IMG/VR virus record: IMGVR_UViG_3300010160_000074
Location: 1 to 47,708 of that record
Source of the DNA: a virus
Length of the DNA: 47,708 nucleotides
Reading direction: 5' to 3' (one strand)
Shown: one piece after another, positions 8,326-14,646 of the stretch
Numbering within the stretch: the first letter of the stretch is position 1
How the letters are laid out: every line of letters begins with the position of its first letter
Translations under genes and position numbers: made by a program
The notes under the pieces: generated by a model
What the model saw: the letters and a program-made list of their open reading frames with translations, nothing else
The model's database searches: none
What the model was told of the DNA's origin: nothing

Positions 8326-9138
8326 TCAACTGGTTATGTTGAGTCCCAATTGAGTATCAAACCATTCTACCATGCCAGAACTAGTGGGATGGAATTCATC
8401 AATCTGCAACATGTTTCGTTCCAGACAATATTCATAAGGAGGAATAGGAACCGTAAATTTATTCCAATTGATCATGTTGTATAAACTAGAGGTGGTGTCT
8501 ACCTTGCCTAGGCAATGTTCCAGTGCTAGCCATTGTGGCCATCGATCAAATCCCATGTACCGTTGGCGTGTGTTGGTTACTTTATCTACCACATCATCAT
8601 AGCTCTGATGGATATCGTATATAAAGCACATGGTATAATTAATTTTTCGAAAATCAAGGAATTCTTGTGTTTCTAAAATAGCTGCCAATGCAATATCTGT
8701 GGCCGATCTAAAAGTTTGGTGCAGATACTGATCGCGGAATTGTGATTTCACTATATCTGGACAATCAGAATCATATTGCCAACTACCTCCCATCCCTCCG
8801 GAAAAATACCAGACCCAATTTTCTAATACTGATACATATCGATATTTGTTCGGCATCTTGGCATGTGCTTTTCTCTCCATTGGAACGTCTACACGGTTTA
8901 TACCAGTCCACATAACAACCACATGATCATATTTGTCCTTAGGTAGCTGATTCTTTACACGGGCAGCAATAGCTCTGTTACCGGCAGCATCATCTCCGAA
9001 AAATTGAAATCGTTCTGTATTGATATCGGGTAACAGCTCCGATTGTTGGCTTATTATGCCGGGTGTGACCCAACGTAGTTCAGCATTTCGATTAAATATT
9101 CCGGCAAAACTACAGCCGGCTATCAGTACCCGGTTCAC
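8326..9138 (-). CDS. SGNH/GDSL-type hydrolase
   Basis: 270 residues from the GTG at 9138, preceded by GGATAG at suitable distance. A TTG at 9153 would add five residues and overlap gp13 by 8 bases. Block I GCSFAG places the candidate nucleophile at Ser10; GDDAAGN ends with the block II Asn (about residue 54); WTGINR (77-82) fits block III; DEFHP near the C-terminus supplies the Asp and His (about 247 and 250). The family hydrolyses esters, commonly acetyl or acyl groups on carbohydrates. No signal peptide is visible. In this operon it could trim a host surface polysaccharide or sugar modification as a virion component (inference), or be a free cytoplasmic esterase. Confidence 0.65.
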   Translation of the reverse strand: MNRVLIAGCSFAGIFNRNAELRWVTPGIISQQSELLPDINTERFQFFGDDAAGNRAIAARVKNQLPKDKYDHVVVMWTGINRVDVPMERKAHAKMPNKYRYVSVLENWVWYFSGGMGGSWQYDSDCPDIVKSQFRDQYLHQTFRSATDIALAAILETQEFLDFRKINYTMCFIYDIHQSYDDVVDKVTNTRQRYMGFDRWPQWLALEHCLGKVDTTSSLYNMINWNKFTVPIPPYEYCLERNMLQIDEFHPTSSGMVEWFDTQLGLNITS

Positions 9139-9145
9139 ACTATTT

Positions 9146-9907
9146 CTATCCAATCACAAAGGTAATTGGTTGTGACCCATCCACGTAGTTCACCAGTTCT
9201 AGTACTTTGGCGTCCATCTGTGCCTGTGCTTCTGCTTTCATGGCAGTGCCGTTTAAGGTGCCGCCACCTTGTGGGCCGGCAATAGTGCCAAATTTCTCAC
9301 GTGCTTCGCCGATGATCATCTTGCACACAGCCACCATGTAATCACGGATCCATTGCTGTATTTGAAAATCACTCAAGAGATTGATTTCTGGCTTGAGTTG
9401 GTAACACCAGATCAACACATTTTCCCCAGTGTTCTTGGGATCGCGGATCAGCTGTAGTTTTTTGTTTACAGGATTCCATGTGTAGTTCATGAAGCCGCCA
9501 AACATCTTGGCCGCCAGTTCCACATACTGGCTGTAGAAATCATATGTGGCCAAGCCGCCTGCTACGTTGAAATTCATCAGATACACATTGAGCGATGCCT
9601 GAGCAAACGGATCAAAGTTTGATGCAAACGGTCCTGTGGCATCACCAAATGTGCGTCGGAATATCTGTCTCACACTTTGCACTTCTTGCGGCAGTGTGTA
9701 GATGTTGAGATCTCGTATCAACTCCATGAAGATGTAGGCTTCTTCATACGCGGCGTTGGCACGTTGCCTATACACACCCAAAGTTCGCTGGTATGCTGCT
9801 TCGTAGTGTTCAGGATCCAACTCAAGGTCAATGATCTGTCCGCCTAGCATGAGGCGGCAGTATTCGATTAAATCTTGTTTGAGTTGTGGTAGTGTAGTTT
9901 CGGACAT
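9146..9907 (-). CDS. 13: Neck (head-completion) protein gp13
   Basis: 253 residues, shorter than T4 gp13 (309). With gp14 it closes the portal vertex and makes the tail-docking surface. The N-terminus LKQDLIEYCRLMLGGQIIDL (9-28) and the C-terminal block IQQWIRDYMVAVCKMIIGEA with REKFGTIAGPQGGGTLNG directly after (about 180-220) are typical of the marine gp13 proteins I know. Here gp13 is on the opposite strand from gp14 and gp15, unlike T4 where the three run together. The ATG at 9907 is directly preceded by a 9-bp hairpin that carries the GGAG ribosome site, and by a late promoter. Confidence 0.82.
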   Translation of the reverse strand: MSETTLPQLKQDLIEYCRLMLGGQIIDLELDPEHYEAAYQRTLGVYRQRANAAYEEAYIFMELIRDLNIYTLPQEVQSVRQIFRRTFGDATGPFASNFDPFAQASLNVYLMNFNVAGGLATYDFYSQYVELAAKMFGGFMNYTWNPVNKKLQLIRDPKNTGENVLIWCYQLKPEINLLSDFQIQQWIRDYMVAVCKMIIGEAREKFGTIAGPQGGGTLNGTAMKAEAQAQMDAKVLELVNYVDGSQPITFVIG

Positions 9908-9928
9908 AAGGGGAACTCCGTTCCCCTT
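9908..9928 (-). promoter_or_regulatory. Hairpin occluding the gp13 ribosome-binding site
   Basis: On the transcribed strand AAGGGGAAC GGA GTTCCCCTT: a perfect 9-bp stem with a 3-base loop, ending one base before ATG. The only plausible Shine-Dalgarno (GGAG) straddles loop and 3' arm. Transcripts reading through from the upstream 382-codon gene would contain the whole hairpin. Transcripts from the adjacent GGTAAATA late promoter should begin inside the 5' arm and be unable to form it. Confidence 0.75.
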
Positions 9929-9936
9929 TATTTACC
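9929..9936 (-). promoter_or_regulatory. Late promoter (GGTAAATA) for gp13
   Basis: Minus strand GGTAAATA; its TAA is the stop codon of the upstream gene (9932-9934). At T4 late-promoter spacing, transcription would start around 9922-9924, inside the hairpin arm. Confidence 0.6.
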
Positions 9937-11080
9937 AGCTTTTGAGCACTAGCAGATTATCACCGCTGCGACCGTTAAACTGGGTCTCAGTGGTGGTCAG
10001 GTCCTTGAAAATCTTCCTAGCAGCAGGCTTACCCGCGGCTTGCATGGCTTTCAAAGTTTCTGCAGGCTTACGCAATGTTTTTTGCTGTGTCTCGCTCACA
10101 GAGAATCCAATGATCGAGCTGCCTTTGATAGTGAAACTGCCTGCGTGGCTGTCAGCAACCACATGGATCAGCTTGCGCTTCTTGGTGTCGTACAACCAAG
10201 CTTCGCTCTTGTCCACCAAGGATGCAGCAGGCAGCCCTTTGAGCTTGAGCTCAGCATGTTCCAGCTGATGCTTGAACTTGGCTGCTTTTTTCTCTGGGCT
10301 CACAGGCTTGACCTTGCGCGGCTTGCGTTCCACTTTCTTGATCTGCACGTATGCGCCGCAGTCAGAGATAACAGACTCGCAGAACTTCACAATGTTGCGC
10401 AACTGCACTTTGGACAAGTAGGAATACCCTTCGACCAATTGAGCGTCTTTGCCGGCTACCACTTTCTCAAAATGCGCTAGGCGTGTTTTCCAGATGTCAG
10501 CGATGTGATACACCATCTGAGGTGCCACATTCATGCCACGGATCTGTGCGATGGGCTTCCAGTCAGCTGACATCTTGCAGCCAGCAGCCACAAAGTCGTC
10601 AAGCATGCCTTCCAATTCGCCAGCACAATCTTTCATCTTTTCTCTTAGACGATCCTGGATGTTGGGCTTGGCCGCTGCTTCAGGCTCAGCAACTTCTGCT
10701 GCGGCTTGATCTTTGATTGCCAGCAAATCTGCGATGAGATTGTCCAGTTTGATCTGTTCTTGATCTGTAAGTTCCAGCCCCATCATGCTCATGCGGCACA
10801 GCCAGCCTGTGGTCAGGCGTACTTGGCTGTCGGGCAAGGTGCGTATTTTTTTAGCATCCTTGACTCGTTTGTGTGCGTCTAAATAAGCGACAATCATTTC
10901 CTTGGCTTCTTTCTTGCCGTAGAAATAGTTATACCAGCCAAACGCATGGCTCATGGCGCTGATGCGATTGCGATCTTGTTCAGGTTGCACACGCCACTCG
11001 GGTTCGTTGCCAACATACTTGGTATCAGGGCTGCGCGGGTTCATCGATTTCAGTGCGGCTTTGGTTGCTAGGGTTGCCAT
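9932..11080 (-). CDS. Unidentified phage protein, probably early-expressed
   Basis: 382 residues, no recognised enzyme motif. The N-terminal 100 residues contain RISAMSHAFGWYNYFYGKKE (about 39-58), a helical patch like short hypothetical proteins of other T4-like phages; the middle is Ala/Glu/Lys-rich helix (about 125-165); residues about 255-275 are very basic (KKVERKPRKVKPVSPEKKAA), which suggests nucleic-acid binding. No membrane segment. The start is firm: a sigma70-type promoter (11110-11138), a 29-base gap to the ATG and an AAAGGAA ribosome site. Its stop codon lies inside the gp13 late promoter. Early expression and the basic centre would fit a DNA- or RNA-binding takeover or regulatory protein, but that is inference only. 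Confidence 0.7.
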   Translation of the reverse strand: MATLATKAALKSMNPRSPDTKYVGNEPEWRVQPEQDRNRISAMSHAFGWYNYFYGKKEAKEMIVAYLDAHKRVKDAKKIRTLPDSQVRLTTGWLCRMSMMGLELTDQEQIKLDNLIADLLAIKDQAAAEVAEPEAAAKPNIQDRLREKMKDCAGELEGMLDDFVAAGCKMSADWKPIAQIRGMNVAPQMVYHIADIWKTRLAHFEKVVAGKDAQLVEGYSYLSKVQLRNIVKFCESVISDCGAYVQIKKVERKPRKVKPVSPEKKAAKFKHQLEHAELKLKGLPAASLVDKSEAWLYDTKKRKLIHVVADSHAGSFTIKGSSIIGFSVSETQQKTLRKPAETLKAMQAAGKPAARKIFKDLTTTETQFNGRSGDNLLVLKSW

Positions 11081-11109
11081 AGGATTCCTTTGCTAGTGTT
11101 TATGATGTA

Positions 11110-11138
11110 ATTATAGCACACTATGATTTTTTGGTCAA
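11110..11138 (-). promoter_or_regulatory. Sigma70-type early promoter for the 382-codon gene
   Basis: Minus strand TTGACC (11133-11138), 17-base spacer, TATAAT (11110-11115). It overlaps the stop codon of the 94-codon gene. Followed by a short leader with AAAGGAA before the ATG at 11080. Confidence 0.85.
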
Positions 11139-11405
11139 GTCCGCGCTGAGCAGCACAAAAGTCATGTCTGATTCCCTGCGGAACATGACGTAGTAGGGTG
11201 TGGACTCGCCTGATCTCCGTTTTCCAAAGTACGCAAGCCAATCAGAGTTCTGGGACGACCAGCCGCTGGTCAAGCGAGATTTGCAGATTGATTCAATCAG
11301 GTTGATTTTGTCTTTTTCGTTCCACCAACCGTTGAACCGCAGACCAGATTCATACCCAGCTTCTTTGTGCGGTTTGTATCGTCGATCTAACTTAATGACT
11401 TTCAT
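11121..11405 (-). CDS. Small unidentified phage protein, probably early
   Basis: 94 residues: MKVIKLDRRYKPHKEAGYES, then a Trp-rich middle (FNGWWNEKD near 24-32, SGWSSQNSDWLAYFGKRR near 47-64), then MFRRESDMTFVLLSADLTKK at the end. The mixed strand/helix look, high charge and small size fit a compact cytoplasmic protein; no family recognised. It sits divergently from gp14. A sigma70-type promoter ends only 6 bases before the ATG, so the predicted transcript starts at the A of ATG and would be leaderless; there is no ribosome site. Its 3' end contains the promoter of the next gene. Early expression is supported by the promoter; function unknown. Confidence 0.65.
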   Translation of the reverse strand: MKVIKLDRRYKPHKEAGYESGLRFNGWWNEKDKINLIESICKSRLTSGWSSQNSDWLAYFGKRRSGESTPYYVMFRRESDMTFVLLSADLTKKS

Positions 11406-11411
11406 ACAGGT

Positions 11412-11440
11412 ATTGTAGCTGAAACAGAATTTCCGGTCAA
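11412..11440 (-). promoter_or_regulatory. Sigma70-type early promoter for the 94-codon gene
   Basis: Minus strand TTGACC (11435-11440), 17-base spacer, TACAAT (11412-11417), then 6 bases and the ATG. Same -35 hexamer and spacer as the promoter at 11110-11138. Confidence 0.8.
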
Positions 11441-11446
11441 CCTGCC

Positions 11447-11454
11447 CATAAATA
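11447..11454 (+). promoter_or_regulatory. Late promoter (CATAAATA) for gp14
   Basis: Plus strand CATAAATA, one base off the T4 consensus, 7 bases before the gp14 ATG and 6 bases beyond the -35 of the opposite-strand early promoter. The predicted leader is 0-2 bases and no Shine-Dalgarno sequence is present. Confidence 0.6.
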
Positions 11455-11461
11455 ACACACT

Positions 11462-12832
11462 ATGCCTAAACTTTCCATGTTCCGCCCCAACCGAACCCGG
11501 GATTATCAATTCCTGGACCGTACAATTTCAGAAATGTACACGGTTGGCGGACTGGATTTGTACTGCCACAAATATCTAGGTCCCGAAACTGGCGGTGCTG
11601 ATTCTGCATTTTCGGGCAATGCAGATGCTACCCAACCGGTGTATGAAACACAAAGCCCACTGAATATCCAAGACTTGCTGTTGTTAGAAAACCGTGATCG
11701 AGCATACGACCCGGATGTGTACACCATGCGCGGTGTGTACAATACCCAAGACATCGACTTTGATCTTACCCAATTTGGCCTGTTCCTGAACAATGATACC
11801 TTGTTCATCACATTTCACTACAATGACATGATTGATGCGTTTGGGCGCAAACTCATGAACGGAGATGTACTAGAAATACCAAATCTCAAAGACTTCCATC
11901 CGCTGAACCCAAACTTGCCCACTGCATTTTCCAAGTATTATGTGATCCAGGATGCAGCCTATGCCAGCGAAGGATTCAGCGTGACCTGGTTACCACACTT
12001 GTGGCGTGTGAAAGCCACGCCGTTGACTGATGCACAAGAATTTGATACCATTACCAACAAGCCATTTGTGAGCCAACAGATATGGGATGATGGCAATTTC
12101 TATCCTTCGGGCAGCATAGTGAATTATGGTGATACATATTACCAAGCCAAAACAAACACACCAGCCGGAATTGATATTAACAACACAGACTATTGGCAAG
12201 AATACACACCGCCTACTATCTCTGCATCGCAAGGCACTAGAACCAGAGATAACAATATCAATGATGCTATCCTTACTCAAGCCGATGTTGAAGTTCCGCT
12301 GTCAGGATACGATATCACCAAGTTTTATGTGCTGCCCACAGAGAATCTACAACCAGCCAACCCATCCACACTCACTGCTGATGGTAGCACCACCGTTGAT
12401 GGCACACAGGGTGGCATGGATGTCACACCAAAAGGTTATGGCTACACGGTCGGATACTTGACTGGGCAAGGAGTGGCCCCAAATGGATTGCCTGTTACCC
12501 CGGGAGTGACCTTCCCACTCAATCCAGGCGCAGGAGATTACGCTTTGAGACTAGACTATCAACCCAATCGGCTGTTCCGTTATGATGGTGTTCGCTGGAT
12601 CAAGATCGAAGACAGCGTTCGCACCAATCTCAACAATGGCGTTACCAACGATACTTTACGCAGTACCTTTGTCAACAATACATACACCGTGGAGACCACA
12701 GACATGGGCAATATACCTAGTCGTCAGAGTCTTAGCGAGATACTCAAACCCAGAGCGGACAATGGTGACCAAGGCGGTAGCTTGCCACCTAATCCGTATC
12801 CAAGAACACAACCTGGACAAAAGTCCAGCTAA
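11462..12832 (+). CDS. 14: Neck protein gp14, extended
   Basis: 456 residues versus 256 in T4. gp14 binds gp13 to complete the head and receive the tail. The N-terminal part (1-180) follows the family: FLDRTISEMYTVGGLDLYCH (about 19-38), FDLTQFGLFLNNDTLFITFH, a short lipocalin-like barrel with GDVLEIPNLKDFHPLNP, and SVTWLPHLWRVKATPL. After it an inserted patch at about 205-245 (YPSGSIVNYGDTYYQAK, then DYWQEY) looks like a chitin-binding-type-3 module. The rest is a Gly/Asn-rich extension. It starts a plus-strand late unit gp14-gp15-Nudix: gp15 begins 3 bases after the stop. Confidence 0.8.
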   Translation: MPKLSMFRPNRTRDYQFLDRTISEMYTVGGLDLYCHKYLGPETGGADSAFSGNADATQPVYETQSPLNIQDLLLLENRDRAYDPDVYTMRGVYNTQDIDFDLTQFGLFLNNDTLFITFHYNDMIDAFGRKLMNGDVLEIPNLKDFHPLNPNLPTAFSKYYVIQDAAYASEGFSVTWLPHLWRVKATPLTDAQEFDTITNKPFVSQQIWDDGNFYPSGSIVNYGDTYYQAKTNTPAGIDINNTDYWQEYTPPTISASQGTRTRDNNINDAILTQADVEVPLSGYDITKFYVLPTENLQPANPSTLTADGSTTVDGTQGGMDVTPKGYGYTVGYLTGQGVAPNGLPVTPGVTFPLNPGAGDYALRLDYQPNRLFRYDGVRWIKIEDSVRTNLNNGVTNDTLRSTFVNNTYTVETTDMGNIPSRQSLSEILKPRADNGDQGGSLPPNPYPRTQPGQKSS

Positions 12833-12835
12833 CAC

Positions 12836-14224
12836 ATGCAACAATTTTTTTACGACGAACAGATACGCAGATTCTTGCTGCAATTTACTAGGATAGTGTC
12901 CAACTTCCAAGTTCAGTATGGACGTGACGGCGAACAAGCTGCGCTGCTGCGTGTGCCTGTGCGCTACGGAGATGCCACTAGAAATGCACAGACCATCCTG
13001 CAAGAAAACTCAGCGGCCAGCATGAACAGCACTCCACTGATGACATTCTACGTGTCCGCACTCACTTACGATCGCCCCAGGATGCAAGAGCCTTATCATG
13101 TAAACACGGTGTCAGTTCGTCAACGTACCTACGACACTGATACAGAAACCTACGAAACCACCCAAGGCAATGCATTTACTATCGAGCGCTTGATGCCTGT
13201 GCCGTATAGATTAGGTATCACACTGGACATTTGGACCAGCAACACCAATCAGAAATTCCAACTGCTGGAACAGATCCTGACTTTGTTCAATCCCAGCCTG
13301 GAGATACAAAGCACTGACAACTATCTCGATTGGACCAGTCTCAGTGTGGTAGAACTGGATGATTGTGTATGGACATCACGAGTTATCCCACAAGGTGCAG
13401 AAAATCCCATTGACATTGCTACACTGAAATTTGGATTGCCTATCTGGATTTCATCGCCGGCCAAGGTCAAGAAACTGGGTGTGGTCGAGCGTGTGATTGC
13501 CAGCATGTACGACGCACAAGGTGATTTGAATAATGCTCTAATCAACAACGACTTGCTGTTGGGCACTAGACAAGTGATCACTCCTTACAATTGGGCAGTG
13601 GTGTTGATCAACAACAAACTGCAATGCTTACAGCAACAAGAGCTGGCCGAAGAACCGCCTAACGATTCCATAACTCCTACTGAGATAGTGGCCGACAGCA
13701 ATCTGTTATGGCCAGCAGTGATTGGAGTATATGGTGTGCTACGTCCGGGAATCAGCCAGATAAGACTGCGCCAAGAGGACGAAAGTGAAGTGGTCGGAAC
13801 CATAGTTTTAGATCCCAATGATGATCGATTTTTGTTGTTTGACGTTGATCAAGACACTGCACCGCAAAACACCTTGGACCCTATAGATGCCATTGTGAAC
13901 CCATTGACCTATGGACCCAATCCAGCAGATTCCAATTTAGAAGGTGTGAGATATCTATTGACTGAAGCCACCGGTGCTACCGGAAATACATACCCTGCAG
14001 AAGCATGGTTGGGTGCAAACAATCGAGCTTTGATCGCCAAAGCCAATGACATCATTGAATATAGCAATAACTACTGGCATGTGGTATTCAATGCTGAAGG
14101 TGACACAGATATTCAATTTGTTACCAACATCACCACTGGCATACAATACAAATGGGACGGAACTCAATGGATCAAAAGCTATCAAGGAATTTACCCAGGC
14201 GGAAACTGGAGTCTGGTACTTTGA
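12836..14224 (+). CDS. 15: Tail completion/terminator protein gp15, extended
   Basis: 462 residues versus 272 in T4. gp15 caps the tail tube and stabilises the sheath for joining to the neck. The first 230 residues are strongly typical: FYDEQIRRFLLQFTRIVSNF (4-23), LLRVPVRYGD, QTILQENSAASMNSTPLMTF, YDRPRMQEPY, NAFTIERLMPVPYRLGITLD and IWTSNTNQKFQLLEQIL in order. The second half is an added domain with YLLTEATGATGNTYPAEAW and NDIIEYSNNYWHVVF, also seen in marine relatives as I remember them. Three bases separate it from gp14 and its stop overlaps the likely Nudix start. Confidence 0.88.
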   Translation: MQQFFYDEQIRRFLLQFTRIVSNFQVQYGRDGEQAALLRVPVRYGDATRNAQTILQENSAASMNSTPLMTFYVSALTYDRPRMQEPYHVNTVSVRQRTYDTDTETYETTQGNAFTIERLMPVPYRLGITLDIWTSNTNQKFQLLEQILTLFNPSLEIQSTDNYLDWTSLSVVELDDCVWTSRVIPQGAENPIDIATLKFGLPIWISSPAKVKKLGVVERVIASMYDAQGDLNNALINNDLLLGTRQVITPYNWAVVLINNKLQCLQQQELAEEPPNDSITPTEIVADSNLLWPAVIGVYGVLRPGISQIRLRQEDESEVVGTIVLDPNDDRFLLFDVDQDTAPQNTLDPIDAIVNPLTYGPNPADSNLEGVRYLLTEATGATGNTYPAEAWLGANNRALIAKANDIIEYSNNYWHVVFNAEGDTDIQFVTNITTGIQYKWDGTQWIKSYQGIYPGGNWSLVL

Positions 14225-14643
14225 AGGCAGTGGGAGTTTGGTTTCTCAGCCAAAGCACCGGAAGATATCTGTACCTGCTGCGCAATGATGTGAAACATCC
14301 TGGGTCCTGGGGACTGCCAGGTGGCAAGATAGAAACCGGAGAAACATTACTGGGCGGCATGGAACGCGAATGTGTGGAAGAGCTGGGCAGCTTTCCCGAT
14401 TACACACGGCTTGTTCCATTAGAGAAATTCACATCAGCAGATGGTATGTTTGAATATCACACCTGGGTGTGTGTGGTTGATGATGAATTCATTCCCATTC
14501 TCAACGACGAGCATCTGGGCTATGCTTGGATCGATCAAGGTACCTGGCCCAGACCCATGCATCCGGGATTGTGGTCTACGGTAAATCTCGAAGGCATACA
14601 GACCAAACTTGAATCAATTGAAAATGCGTTTCGCCGCAGTTGA
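14221..14643 (+). CDS. Nudix hydrolase
   Basis: 140 residues from the TTG at 14221, which overlaps the gp15 stop (TTGA) and has GGAG 9 bases upstream; the ATG at 14152 would overlap gp15 by 73 bases and prepend a non-conserved peptide. The Nudix box is complete: GGKIETGETLLGGMERECVE followed by ELG, matching GX5EX7REUXEEXG. The surrounding fold is present (VGVWFLSQSTGRYLYLLRND, SWGLPGG, EYHTWVCVV, HLGYAWID). Such enzymes cleave nucleoside diphosphates linked to another group, for example oxidised or excess nucleotides, nucleotide sugars or RNA caps. Substrate not determinable. It ends 3 bases before the convergent fibre gene. Confidence 0.85.
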   Translation: MKAVGVWFLSQSTGRYLYLLRNDVKHPGSWGLPGGKIETGETLLGGMERECVEELGSFPDYTRLVPLEKFTSADGMFEYHTWVCVVDDEFIPILNDEHLGYAWIDQGTWPRPMHPGLWSTVNLEGIQTKLESIENAFRRS

Positions 14644-14646
14644 ATC

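Noticed and set aside
14152-14223. ATG at 14152 as the Nudix start
   Set aside because: It would overlap gp15 by 73 bases and add an Arg/Lys-rich peptide unlike a Nudix N-terminus; TTG at 14221 overlaps the stop and has GGAG upstream.
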